Source of the DNA: Escallonia rubra
Lineage: Eukaryota > Streptophyta > Magnoliopsida > Escalloniales > Escalloniaceae
NCBI GenBank assembly: GCA_033065855.1
Contig: JAVXUO010000405.1
Coordinates: 1-64,000 of the forward strand
Length of the DNA: 64,000 nucleotides
Reading direction: 5' to 3'
Shown: positions 25,708-37,342 of the stretch, one piece after another
How positions within the stretch are numbered: the first letter of the stretch is position 1
How the letters are laid out: each line of letters begins with the position of its first letter
The notes under the pieces: generated by a model
What the model was told of the DNA's origin: nothing
The model's database searches: none
Seen by the model: only the letters and a program-made list of their open reading frames with translations
Translations under genes and position numbers: made by a program

Positions 25708-25713
25708 CACGTG
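25708..25713. promoter_or_regulatory. G-box (CACGTG)
   Basis: A palindromic CACGTG within GGGCACGTGAAAG lies about 150 bases upstream of the TATA box of the SKS gene. G-boxes are bound by bZIP and bHLH factors. Function here is inferred from position. Confidence 0.45.
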
Positions 25714-25854
25714 AAAGGGACAAGTCCGTAATTTCCGCTCGAACTTTAAAAGCCACCTCACTTTTACGCGGTGCCTCACGCCCACACGGCCACACCCTAT
25801 CTTTTCCTTATTCAATGTCCTTGCCCTGCTCGTACTGACAGTTCACAAGCCCTG

Positions 25855-25861
25855 TATAAAT
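25855..25861 (+). promoter_or_regulatory. Probable TATA box of the SKS gene
   Basis: TATAAAT lies about 172 bases before the ATG at 26033. It is followed by a CT-rich leader (25862-25912) of the kind common in plant 5' untranslated regions. Confidence 0.6.
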
Positions 25862-26032
25862 CTCTCTCCCTCCCCTCTCTTTCTCTGTCTCTGTCTCTGT
25901 CTCTCTGCTCTTTTTGAGAAAAGCCTGCACATACGTACACAGATTCATGTAGGAACATAGCTATATAGCCAAACGTTTACATTTAGTGAGAGAGTAGAGA
26001 GAGAGAGAGGGGGAGGGAGATAAGCTAGCAGA

Positions 26033-29000
26033 ATGAGGAGTCCCTGTTCTGCCATTGTTGCTTGTGTGTTGGTGCTGCTGCTACATTGTGTGAATGGTGA
26101 AGACCCTTATAGATTCTTCACTTGGAAGATCACTTATGGTATCATCTACCCACTTGGGGTCAAGCAGCAGGTTCTTCTTCTTCTTCTTCCTACTGTAGAA
26201 CACACACAGTATCACACACACACACACACACTGTGTAATGCTTGAAAGTGAGAAATGGGTGATGCTGGTGCAGGCAATCCTGATAAACGGGCAGTTTCCG
26301 GGGCCTCAGATCGACTGTGTGACGAATGACAACTTGATTATCAGTGTGTACAATTATCTGAGCGAGCCATTTCTCATGTCCTGGTGAGTTTCGATTTTAT
26401 TGTCAATTGAAGTGCTTTACTGTTTCTTTTTCTACTTTTGGTTCTTCATTTTTCTTGAAACGCTTCATTTTCTAAGATAATTTGAGCTGTCGAGGGGAAT
26501 GATTCTCATTATTATTCGTATATTGGAATACTGACAGTTTCCCATATATCAGCTTGTCTATTAAATGCTCTAGATCTACTTTAAATGTCCTTTTTTCACG
26601 GAAATCGCCGCAACCAATTTATTATACCATTAAAAGTGTTTTATCGCTGTCGTCAAAATTTATAATAACATTTTTTGTCACTAAAATGTGTTGCGTGACA
26701 TTTTCCTAACGCATTTTCAGTGTTGTTCACAAACATGATTTTAATTAGACTGGTACAGCATAACATGGGGTGCTCCACAACCAACCTATGTAATCAGTAA
26801 GCGTGTTTTTTCGTTGTCGCTAAAATTTATAATGACAATCTTTTGTCGCTAAAATGTATTTATCGACTTTTTTTGTCACATTAGACGTAAGATTTTAATT
26901 AGACCGATAAGCCGTGCCATGGGGTGTTTATTTTTTTCTTTTCCACTTTTCATTTAATTTGTGGGTCGAGTACTTTTGGGCACCATAATGCAGTGCTATG
27001 GTACAACTGTCTGACTGGATCTCACAAAGCACATGGTAGATCTCCGACATCTATGACAATTGGGAGTTATTTTGTTTTGTTATTTTTGTACAAAGGACAT
27101 TTATGATGGAATTGTTTTTTGTTATTTTTCTGGGACATTAATGCTGCAAGTTCTTGACTCCACCTCTAGCTGCATTGTTACTAATGAAAGCGGAGTTCAT
27201 TATTTTTGTGTAGTAAGTGAATGTAAAGCATTTAGAGGATTTAGACTGTACCTCGAAAAGGAAAAGCATTATCGTCGAAACGGATTAGAATTTTCTGATG
27301 TACAACCTTCGTTAGCGACAACATGGCTAAAGGTGTTACAACAGAGGATCCTAGTCTACAAACGCAACATATGGTCGCTAGCCACGAAAGGGTGCAGAAC
27401 TGGCTCCACCTTAAGCATACATGCAAAGAATAATAAAGCAAACAAAAAAGGTTGAGGTTATAATCTTTAAGCTGAGATTGAATGATAGAACTGCAGAACA
27501 TGACTGCAATTGTTACAAATCTGTAAAACCACTTAGAGAATAGTTTTACACAAGTCAAATTTTTGCTCAGTTGTTGTATATTCTTATAACGGGTGGTGCA
27601 AATCCAAGGCAAACAATAGAGAGAGCTAGATGCTATGCAAAAGTTGAAAAGTCCAGTGATTTTTCTGCAGGAATGGCTTACAGCACAGAAGGAACTCATG
27701 GCAGGATGGAGTTTATGGCACCAACTGTCCAATCCCACCAGGGAAGAACTTCACTTACATGCTCCAGGCCAAGGACCAGATCGGCAGCTTCTTCTACTAC
27801 CCCTCACTTGGTTTCCACAAGGCTGCTGGAGCCTTTGGTGGCATCAAAATCTACAGCCGCCCTCGGATTCCTGTACCGTTCCCCTTTCCTGCTGGGGATC
27901 ACACTGTACTAGCTGGTGACTGGTTCAAAAGAAGCCACAGGGTAATTAGTACTGTTTGTCGCCCAAATAGCCGTCTTGCTTTCTTCATTAGAAGTAAACT
28001 TCGCTTGATTACATGTATGAACTAATTCTCGTGCATTTTACAGCAATTGAAGTTGATCCTGGATAGTGGTCACAACCTTCCGTTACCCGATGGACTTCTC
28101 ATCAATGGTCGAGGGTGGAATGGATACACATTTGCAGTTGATCAAGGTATTAGGGTGTGGAAATTTGCTAAAAGTTCTCTTGTGCCAATTTCTTGTTCAT
28201 TGTACTGACCGCGCTTGTTTTCAGGCAAGACATACAGGTTCAGGGTATCGAATGTTGGGCTTACATCGTCGATTAACTTCAGAATCCAAGGGCATACCAT
28301 GAAGTTGGTGGAAACTGAAGGTTCACATACGCTTCAGAACACGTACACCGCCCTTGACGTCCATCTAGGACAGTCATATTCTGTTTTGGTCACTGCTGAT
28401 CAGCCCGCTAAGGATTACTATGTTGTTGTTTCTTCGCGCTTCACTTCTCCAGTACTCACCACTACTGCCGTTCTCCACTACAGAAACTCGTTCACGAAAG
28501 TTTCTGGTCCTATCCCTGGTGGACCTACCACCCAGGTTGATTGGTCCCTCAACCAAGCCAGATCCATACGGTAACTACTGAATCTTTTTGTTAACAACCC
28601 TTGACGTACTAGTTATTATCAGATTCATGTTTTTCTGTTAAATTGGATCCAGTGCAATGTCACAATACATCGACCTTCAGTGTTCAAGTGTGTATATCCT
28701 AGTTGTCATGCATCCTAACGCAAAATGTGTGAATGGAAGATCCTCCATTTCCTAGTTATTTAGGCAGTTACGGAGATGTACTTTAGGCAGACCGTGCAGT
28801 TCCTGCTAGATTGTTTCTATTAGTAGTTCAAAGTTACTTTCAATGTTCAACTTAAAGTTACTTTCAATGTTCAACTTTTTAGGCATAGGTGTGGAACTTT
28901 CTTGTTTGAACATTGTACTCTAAGAAAATCTATGATGCGAATGCCTAATATTTGTAAGTTTTTCTTCCTGGAAACAGATGGAACCTGACTGCGAGCGGTC

Positions 29001-30074
29001 CTAGACCTAATCCCCAAGGTTCCTACCACTATGGAATGATCAAGACTGCTCGTACTATCGTGCTTGCCAACTCAGCCCCTTGGATAAATGGCAAGCAAAG
29101 GTATGCTGTCAACAGTGTCTCCTTTGTCCCTGGTGACACCCCTCTAAAACTTGCTGACTACTTCAAGATTGGAGGTGTTTTCAACCTTGGAAGCATCCCT
29201 GACCAACCCAGCTACGGAAATGGCTATCTCGCGACCTCCGTTATGTCTGCTGACTTTAGGTCCTTTGTCGAAATCGTGTTCCAAAATTGGGAGGACACTG
29301 TCCAGTCATGGCACATTGATGGCCATTCTTTCTTTGTTGTTGGGTAAGCTCCTTTAGCCAATGCCTGTTGCTGTTATTTTTCCTTTTCTGCTGTCGGTCC
29401 ATATGAAAATCAATTCTTGTTTGTTTTATCCTATTCATTACAAACTTCCAACACTTTTTCTGAGAGAAACCTTTTTCTGAGTGAATATTGCTGGAAGCTT
29501 GAAACGAGTTCTAAGGTGGTTTCAAAGGTGAAAATGCTTTTGCCTAAACAGAAAGTATACACACAAAACATACAAGTACTGGTTGAAACTGAAAACACAA
29601 CAAGAGTATAACAAGTATAAGCTACTTCATCAGGACATTCGCTGTCTGATTGAAACTTTTTTGGGATGAACAGGATGGATGGTGGCCCGTGGACACCAGG
29701 AAGCAGATCACGCTACAATCTGAGAGACACAGTATCCCGAAGCACTACTCAGGTTTGGCAAACATTCCGTCTACTTGGAAAAATTCGCTTTTTTCCTCGA
29801 GTCATCTCTTAGTGTGGTCAAAAGGGATGTCATTCTGATTGGCTTTCTTGATCCAATGTAGGTGTACCCCAGGTCATGGACTGCAATATACATTGCCTTG
29901 GACAATGTAGGAATGTGGAATATAAGGTCCGAGAATTGGGCAAGGCAGTACTTGGGTCAGCAGTTCTATCTGAGGGTTTATTCCCCTTCAAACTCGTGGA
30001 GGGACGAGTATCCGATCCCAAAGAACGCTCTTCTTTGTGGCCGAGCATTAGGTCACCGCACTCGACCTCTTTGA
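26033..30074 (+). CDS. SKU5-similar (SKS) multicopper-oxidase-like secreted protein
   Basis: A member of the SKU5/NTP303/L-ascorbate oxidase homologue family, extracellular proteins linked to directional growth and pollen tubes. Eight exons (26033-26170, 26274-26383, 27671-27941, 28044-28146, 28225-28570, 28978-29343, 29674-29752, 29862-30074) join in frame to 541 aa. The signal peptide (about 1-22) is followed by EDPYRFFTW, the usual mature start. Three cupredoxin domains follow, with family blocks NSWQDGV, DQIGSFFYYPSLGFHKAAG and WHIDGHSFFVVG. The C-terminal copper site of true oxidases (His-Cys-His type) is replaced by DNVGMWNIRSENW, so catalytic oxidase activity is unlikely, as for the family. 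No hydrophobic GPI tail is present. Intron 2 is about 1.3 kb and holds an old tandem duplication. Confidence 0.94.
26632..26929. repeat. Diverged tandem duplication in SKS intron 2
   Basis: Two units of about 130-145 bases (26632-26777 and 26799-26929) share blocks such as GTCGYYAAAATTTATAATRACA, GATTTTAATTAGAC and CATGGGGTG. The divergence indicates age. Similar fragments with GTCGCTAAAA or GTGACAA occur near 5.1 and 35 kb, so the unit may come from a dispersed element. Confidence 0.65.
28830..28877. repeat. Exact 24-bp tandem duplication in SKS intron 5
   Basis: AAAGTTACTTTCAATGTTCA plus CTT-type ending occurs twice, back to back, at 28830-28853 and 28854-28877 without a mismatch. Confidence 0.9.
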
Positions 30075-30514
30075 GTTTTAGCATAACCTTAATCTTTGTC
30101 ACGAAAGGGTGACCAGGATTTCCACATCAAGACCTTAGGATTAGTATGGCTGCAGGCAGGAAGATAGTTGCGAGAGCTCAACTTGAGCAATGAGTTATAT
30201 TCCTTTTGTTCCTCTCTACATTCAACATTCTTCAGCATTGGTAGTGTTTCCATTTTCTTTCCCTTAGATGTCATATGTTATTGAACAACTGGTTTCTAAA
30301 TTAACCATTGAAGAAGGATCACATCTCTTGGTGCTCCCAATTCTTTAGTCATTAAAAGAAAGTTTGCTGTTTTTGTTTGGTATTTGGGGATGAGTTCATG
30401 GTAATTGTACGGGATCGATTTTGCACAGACTAGCAGTGTTTGCGCTCCTCACACTCCTTCCATTTCATTGAATTTCTCCGTCTTAGCTTTTGCTAAGTAT
30501 TGGAATAAATTTAG

Positions 30515-30951
30515 TGGAGGTGTAACTTGGGCGGGCTGAACGGGCCCAAAGGTCAGACCATGTTCAGCCCAATCTTCAAAAGTCGTGCCCATGTCCAGCC
30601 TATCTACGGTCCTAATAATATCTGTCCACGTCGATCCCATCAAAATTTTGGTGGACACGGGGAGCCCATGGGTTGTCCATGATTACGAATTATGTTTTTT
30701 TAGAAGGATTTCGAAATATATCATCGACCATCACACTCTACAATTTAGTCATGATAACGAAAAAAGTACATTGAAGTCTCAAAATGAACTTAAATATAAG
30801 TATGGAAATAAAGTATGACCATCCGTATTTTTTACAGATTCAAAATTTTGTGCCCACGTCCACTACGGTCACTAAAAAGTAAATCCATTCCCATATTTCT
30901 GCGGGCTGGCACGAGTTGTCCATGGATTGCCCGGCCCAAGTTGCACTCCTA
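30515..30951. mobile_element. Non-autonomous hAT-type element (MITE), 437 bp
   Basis: The left end starts TGGAGGTGTAACTTGGGC. The right end, read in reverse, starts TAGGAGTGCAACTTGGGC, giving imperfect terminal inverted repeats of about 20 bases. The element is flanked on both sides by the same 8 bases, AAATTTAG (30507-30514 and 30952-30959). Eight-base target duplications and G-rich ends of this kind are characteristic of hAT transposons. There is no transposase frame. It sits about 440 bases downstream of the SKS stop. Confidence 0.85.
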
Positions 30952-31023
30952 AAATTTAGATGTAAACGTTGTTACGATCACTTGTTTTACCCTAACTTGC
31001 TTTGCTCGAAATCATTTATCTAG

Positions 31024-31229
31024 ACCACCAAGCGCGTAGGTCAGCTGGTAAGGGGCTGTCCTAGCTTAACCAGAGGTCTCGTGTTCGAGCTCTGCGAATG
31101 CAGCTGCGTTAAAATTTGGTAGAGAGAGCTTTGCCGCCCATGTGGTCCTGCCCGGCTCGAACCCGGATTAGTCGGCTCCCAATGTGGTGTCCGGAAACCG
31201 GGTGGTTTAACCAAAAAAAAAAAAAAAAT
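31024..31229 (+). mobile_element. tRNA-derived SINE with 12-bp target duplication
   Basis: The 5' part resembles a tRNA gene. It has a Pol III A box (TAGGTCAGCTGGT, 31037-31049) and a B box (GTGTTCGAGCTC, 31081-31092), followed by a tRNA-unrelated body and a 16-base poly(A) tail (31213-31228). The 12 bases TCATTTATCTAG flank it exactly at 31012-31023 and 31230-31241. Perfect target duplication and intact tail indicate a fairly recent insertion. I did not assign it to a named SINE family. Confidence 0.92.
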
Positions 31230-31664
31230 TCATTTATCTAGCTGCTATCTACTATTTAGAGTTCAATTTAATGGTTGGCCTATAGTAAATCTACTACAAC
31301 ATACATACAACATACTTCAAAAAGTTTAAAGTATTCCATTGGGTTTGATGCAGGATCTTCTGATGCAGGTTTCTGTGTGACCAAATTAAACCCAATAGAA
31401 TACTTCAAATCCTAGGTGATCAAATTTCAGTTCAATGGGGGTTTAGTTGGATTGGTCTGTCGTGGCTCTCATGGCCGCCATGGCTTAGCTAGTTTTATTT
31501 TTCAGTAGGCCCTTACTTTTGTGAATTGTTAAATATGCATGAATTTATAAAGTACATAAAAACCATATTAGTATCTAATTTTTTCAATTAAATCTCCTAG
31601 GTATATCTTTTTCTTTTTACTTATAGGTAATTATTTTATGTTAAGAGTGGTTTTTAATATGAAA

Positions 31665-31980
31665 AACTCCTAATGGGTTATTATATTGGTTAGATTGAGA
31701 TTCAGATCGTATCAAATTGGTTTCTAAGTTGTATTAGGCTTACTAATTCATTAAAGTTCCTCCGAGTTGATTAAATTTTATATAATTATAGAGATCTTTA
31801 GCAACACTAATATGTGATGATATGTCGCATGAAAATCCATTTTCACGTTTCCTTAGGTTTTTATTACAAATCCTAATAGGTGAATATATATTGGTTAGAA
31901 AGAGATTTAGATTGTCTTGGATTGGTTTCCGAAGTCATTACAAAATAATTTTCGAGACCTTCAGCGACACTTATATATTG
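31665..31980. repeat. Diverged direct duplication upstream of the membrane-protein gene
   Basis: A segment from about 31665 to 31805 and another from about 31865 to 31975 share the order TCCTAATRGG, ATATTGGTTAGA, GAGATT(C/T)AGAT, TTGGTTTC and GACCTTCAGC-like blocks. They form the proximal upstream region of the gene starting at 32019. Confidence 0.5.
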
Positions 31981-32018
31981 AAAACACTATGTCATGGTAG
32001 ACGAGTTGCCTTACAGTG

Positions 32019-32699
32019 ATGGATCTCTCTTCTTGGACATCTCAATCTTCTCTTTCAAAGGATTCTTCGTACTCCATGATGGAGCAGACCATGGAAGAAC
32101 AATCTGTTACTACAGCTCGTAAACGGCTTGGACGGCTGATTGTGGGGATGAAACTCATCTGCTTGTTTTACAGCATCGGATCTTTTATCAATATGATCAT
32201 CTTTCCCGTCTCTGTTTGGAGTGAACTTCATGGTTCTCCCGAGCGACGACGGTGGTGTAACCAGACCGCCATGTTGGTTCTTTCCGCGCTCTCGGCGGTG
32301 GGCGGTCTCGTTACTCCATTCTTCGTCTTCCTCATCGGCAATCTCGGAGTTAACCACGGCGTGTTGGTCACCAGGAAGAAGACGGCAGATATTGCAGTGG
32401 CCAGTAGTTATTGGAAGCGGCACTTCGCCCTTATGGTGGTTTCATGTCTTCTTGCCGTTCTGGATGCACTTTTTGTTGCTGCCTTCTGGTATATGGCCAT
32501 GCATCAGCGATACGCCGACGGCCGCCATGGCTCAAAGCTATGTTTTGGTTATCCTCTGGCGATGCGCCTCACGTGGTTTGCCTTCATCTGGAGCTGTGGC
32601 ATCATCCCCGTGGTGATTGCTGCTTATCTGCTGTCTTTCTTTCTTGGCAAAGCACACGAGAGAGCTTACCCGCATCATTACCGTGCCTCTCTGTGCTGA
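32019..32699 (+). CDS. Intronless four-helix membrane protein of unknown function
   Basis: A 226-aa single-exon frame. The true ATG is at 32019. The N-terminal 30 residues are Ser/Met/Gln-rich and polar. Four hydrophobic segments follow: about residues 40-58 (IVGMKLICLFYSIGSF), 78-104, 131-155 and 178-206. Basic loops (RRRW, TRKKT, WKRHF) lie between them, and the cytosolic-looking tail ends in HHYRASLC. The terminal Cys could be lipidated, but this is speculation. Codon use and a regular helix layout argue for a real gene. I do not recognise the family. The first 20-30 residues have few constraints and the upstream region shows no clear TATA box, so expression is uncertain. It could also be a retrocopy, since it lacks introns. 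Confidence 0.6.
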   Translation: MDLSSWTSQSSLSKDSSYSMMEQTMEEQSVTTARKRLGRLIVGMKLICLFYSIGSFINMIIFPVSVWSELHGSPERRRWCNQTAMLVLSALSAVGGLVTPFFVFLIGNLGVNHGVLVTRKKTADIAVASSYWKRHFALMVVSCLLAVLDALFVAAFWYMAMHQRYADGRHGSKLCFGYPLAMRLTWFAFIWSCGIIPVVIAAYLLSFFLGKAHERAYPHHYRASLC

Positions 32700-32859
32700 C
32701 GAGACTTTGAAAATCTATCTTCACCTTCCCAAGTCTTAACTTTGTTAGCTTAACTTATTAGTGACTTCTTCACATACCTTTGATCTTTGCATTGATGATG
32801 GTCGCCACTATTTGAAGCTTGAATGAAGCTATTTTTCGTATTTTAATTCCACAATTATT

Positions 32860-34080
32860 GTTATGATGCATAGTGAATTACTTTTGCGTGATTACCGTTT
32901 GAGAAACTGGTAGCAGGTTGTGATAGCGCTTCATTGCTTATGAAAAACGTAGCAGATTTCTGCACTTGTTCTATGTTTTTGATACTCCCAGGACCGATTA
33001 TGGACTTTGGGTTTACGCTGCATTGAATCCCCGGGAGATGAAGAAGAATGTGAAAGAGATGCGGTAGTATTGCTTGGGGCAAAATAGTTCAATGCCATGG
33101 CAGAGTCATGAGTTCCTATTGCACAGACTTCTCAACCCTCTTAGCGTAGACCTCCAAGTGAAGCTTGGGATACAGCCAAGTATGCCCAAATCAAGATAAA
33201 CTGTGGAATGTCACTGAGGAAAAAGACATTTTAGGAACTCATGCAAGGATTAAGCTATGGTTTGATTGATGCTTATTCGAAATTTTAAGCGAGAAAGAGA
33301 AATATTATGACCGTCAAAATTGGTCCATTGCAGCATATACAAACTGCTCGATTGTGTATTATGCTGCTGTTTCTTTGAAACTAGGTGATGCCGCTTCTCT
33401 GCGAGGGATGTCTTGCCGATTGTTCTGCCATGCATTCGCTACGCGGTAGAGTTTTTCTTGATTACAGGTCGTTCTCTTACTGCATTGCAACCACATTTAT
33501 GGATGGATGTGTTTCAGGCTTTTGTAATAGGAGCTCACATAGTTTGATTCGATAACAGATATCGATATACCGGTAATATAGGCCTCATACTTGGCTAGAT
33601 TCTGCTTTTCAAACTCTGTTAAGTGATCAGAAACCCCTCCTTTACCGAATCTCTGAACTAATTCATATGATGGTTCATGATTCTTGGACTTGATTTTGCC
33701 CTTGAACTTTAGCAGGTCGACCACCCCAACTGATTGTGTAGGGGTTTTGGTTTCATATGATGAAAGCTTCGCTTTAGCTTAGACCTCCACATGAAGCTTA
33801 GGATACAGACAAGTATGGCCAAATCAAGATTAACAGGAATGCTTCCATTAAACCATCCACCAAGCAAGCAGGAAATTAGAATTCTTGCCACGAACCACCA
33901 CCAGGCATTGATTGTTAAATGCCGGAGCAGGCTCCACCTTGGTCTTAACTCAGAAAACCAAGGAGAAGCTTGGAAAATTCGTGAGGCTTTGTGCATGGCC
34001 TCGAGTTTGGATTCTGACTCAATCTGGAGTCTGGACTCAGAGTGACATTCAAGAGGTGATCTAGCTATGTGTTTATGAGG
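32860..34080 (-). pseudogene. Coding-like remnants on the minus strand, including a conserved-looking exon
   Basis: At about 33777-33497 (minus) a frame reads AKLSSYETKTPTQSVGVVDL, then a Lys-rich stretch and QRFGKGGVSDHLTEFEKQN, and ends after YKSLKHIHP. The composition looks like real protein, and a splice-acceptor-like TCTAAG precedes it. Nearby, a block of about 55 bases at 33147-33200 is repeated with changes at 33779-33833, and other minus-strand fragments (for example 33082-32861) are open. No start, full exon chain or known domain could be put together. The best reading is a decayed gene or transposon gene; a working gene with exons I missed is possible. Confidence 0.3.
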
Positions 34081-37000
34081 ATGCTGACTGACTCAATCGC
34101 CACAACCGCTGTCAACAACCTCCGGTTTCCCCCGCCGTGAATAGCTACTGCCGGAAACTCCGGCAGCTGTCGCCATCGACCGCCAACAAATTCCAGCAGC
34201 CATCGTCGCCCGCCGCCACACTTTTAATGTAGAATCAATGCTAGCTTTTTTGCTACACATTCTGTTTGCCGCTAGAAATTCAGTAGTCGGTTTAGTATCC
34301 TATGACCGTGACATTTTTTTTTTCTTTGGGTACCATCTCTATGGTTTAATCAGGTGCTGTTGACATTAGCTACTATTTCTTAATAAAGTCTGCCACATGA
34401 TCGTTCATATTGCCCGATGTAACTTTGAAGCAGTCGTGAAGTCATAAATCTTATATAAGGTGGGGTACCATGACTTTGAAGGTGCGTTCACGTGTTCGGT
34501 CGAATATAAGGTATTGCACACGAAGAGGCAAATGATTATTGAGATTGAGTATAGGGTATTATAGACAAAGAGGCAACAGAGTTATTTCGCAAAAGTGATT
34601 GGCTTTTAGTTTATGTTAAGATTAAGCGGACTTCTGCGAAGGATGGTCGTTGTAATGGGTGATTTTTAAATTCAATTTCGCTAACTTAAAAGTTATCCCT
34701 TGTTATTTTTTGCATAGCAACATGTACATTTACTCGTTGAAGGAAAAACATACATGGCATAGTGGAATAATTAATGTGATAGTTTTTCACATGAATATAA
34801 GTTTGTTACTAACGTGCAGAGTGACAACATGAAAAATTTAAATGGTGACAGCAAAAAGTTGTACGCAAATAATTTAGTGCCAAAAGAATTGGCCGAAATA
34901 AGAATGTTTGTCGCAAATGAAAACTGTGACGCCATTCAAGCTGCCAGATATTAACGGTGAACTAGTCACTAATGACATAGTTTGACTGGTCATTTTGTCA
35001 CCAAATCTCAACCTCGAGTCTACTATGAGGGTTCTTTTGTGACAACAAAGGGTTATGGTGGTAACGTTTAAGGACATTAGGTGACAACCAAAAGTAACAA
35101 CTTAGATGTTGTCAAATACGAAATTCAGATTTAGTGAAGACTTATACAAGGCTGTCAATTTAAGGGCCTACAATAACGACTCTTTTAACAAGGAAAACTT
35201 GTTACGAGAAATAAAATAGCATTCTATATTTTGTACTTACGCAATACTTTGCGGACATTGAAATCTATCAAGTATTCCTAAAGGGAATAAATGTTTTACT
35301 ATCAATCTCTAGCAATAAATGTGAAAACAATTGAAGTGTTAGGATTTCTTTTAATGGTACTTAATAGGACTAATTTATATTATTGAAAAAGAACAATGGC
35401 TTATTATGCTACTGTGATTGCCAATGGATCGACACTATGCTATGGCGAGCAACAGAAAGGGCCGCATGCATATGTCAAAGTTGTGAAGACTTGTGATATG
35501 TAGCAGGCGAGAAGAGGGCGTCACAAGAACAAGTGGGGAAGTGCATAATGCCCGATAGAATTTGAGAGGTTATTTTTTGCGTGCATGTGATGACCGGGCA
35601 AAACTGTGTGTATCAAAAGAATCCACTATTGTATAGAATTGTGCAATGCTCTAGAGATTGGTAGAACTTATAGAAACTTGGAGATAGTTAAAGAATACTC
35701 TAGAAGATAAGTTGTAACCGTAAGATCTAGTCAGTCAGTCATGTCCGTCCATTAAGAAGGTGGATGCCTATAAATAAGTAATAGTCTTTGCCTTGTGAGA
35801 TGTGAGTGCCGAGCTACACATCGAGAGGGAGGCAACGGACATTGGCGTGGTGCTTACTAAAAGATAGACAAGACTTCACAGGGCAAAAGGATGTTTGGGT
35901 GTGAATAAAGTCAAGCATTCATTAAACATGCATAGACTATGGAAACTAATCGTAATGCAGTGCGGAGGCTATAACCAAGCAATTATCAACTGACTTAGTG
36001 CTTACAACCACAGAATTATTGATGATTGATCAGATCGATGCACTTAAAGTTGAAATAATGAAGCTAGAATTTGAAGTTATGAGGAGAGATGAATAGATAA
36101 GGCCTTGAAATCTTACCTATACCTGCAGCGCCTCAATTCCAATTTCCTATATGTTTAAGAAAAGATGTTGTATCTGCAGCAACTCAATTTTGACAGGTTT
36201 AGGGTGAGATTTTCAGTTCTGGGCACATGGACCTGTGTGTCCTTAAAATTCTTGTTTTTAATGTCTCAAATCAAATATGCCTATGTTCTTCATTTTTCTT
36301 ATTCTTGTTCTTTTATGTTTGCAGACGTCTTGTACTAGATGGTTCAATCTTTTTCTAGCCTCATTGAATGTGACTATTGAACTCGTTAGTGATTCTGTGC
36401 ATATATACGTAAGATATATAAGCTATTCAGTTTGGCATCGCACTGGGGCTACTTGTTGGAGCATCCTCGGATGTAATTTTGCATTTTATAGAAACACATA
36501 GAGCAACACGAAACAAACGATGGAGACTTTTTTTGTCTTCTTATAAAGTTATTTTGACCTTGTTGGAACATTGGATGCTTTTGTGTCTTCAGGCTACAAA
36601 TTCCATTGAACGAAGAAGAACAAGCATATGTTAGAGGCCATTGAATCTGCTCAGGGCTGTCCCTCGTCTATGAATCTCAGTGTCTATCTACTAGATTTGA
36701 CAAGTAAATTACATACTTATTATGATCTGGATAAGTTGATACACAAAGCAGTAAATATGAAGAGCCAAGAGAAAAAGTACAAATGGCCTATAAGGTTTAG
36801 TCGCACCCCAACTACTTAGGGCGCGTAGCCGTTGGAAAGACCATCCACCCACCAATAGATCCACCCCTCATGTGTAACTCTAACAAAGTGACAACACTCC
36901 TTCAACAAAGAGGCAGCACTCTTAAAAGTGCCAAAACAGAGGCGCAGCAAATGTAAGCGCAAATCAAACTAAAAAATCTACACACCTGAAGTACAAAGCT

Positions 37001-37342
37001 CGCCAAAAAGAAGGAAAAATCACTTCTATGGTGGAGTCGACCTCTTTGGCCCAACAAAAAGAGCGCAAAAAAATCAACTTAAGTCGCACCAAATATAGCT
37101 CCACACCTGCAAAAGTTCGACTATTTTCTGACATCATGAGGAGCTTAAAGGCTTGTATGTAAGCATCCATGCGTGTACAATAAATATTCGTACAATTAGG
37201 CAAAGACAAAATACATCATGTAAACTTGGAAACCTCGCACAAAAAGAAGATTAGTTTCGGTTGCAAGATACTTGTTCAACAAGACATGTCAAAAGATGTT
37301 ATCGACAAGAAACACCAGCGAGTTTCAAGTACCAAAAGAGAA
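34081..37342. other. Gene-poor stretch, probably old transposon debris
   Basis: The stretch contains a GC-rich piece (about 34100-34225) with repeated CCGCCG/CCGGAAACTCCGG-like sequence. An A/T-rich stretch (34750-35220) has many GTGACAA/TTGTCAC words. A piece near 35600-35830 has a TATAAATA and resembles an LTR leader in style. No reverse transcriptase or other coding domain was seen. Assignments here are weak. Confidence 0.4.

Noticed and set aside
31024-31110. A functional tRNA gene
   Set aside because: The A and B boxes are present, but the acceptor and anticodon arms do not form a proper tRNA, and the poly(A) tail and target duplications show it is a SINE.
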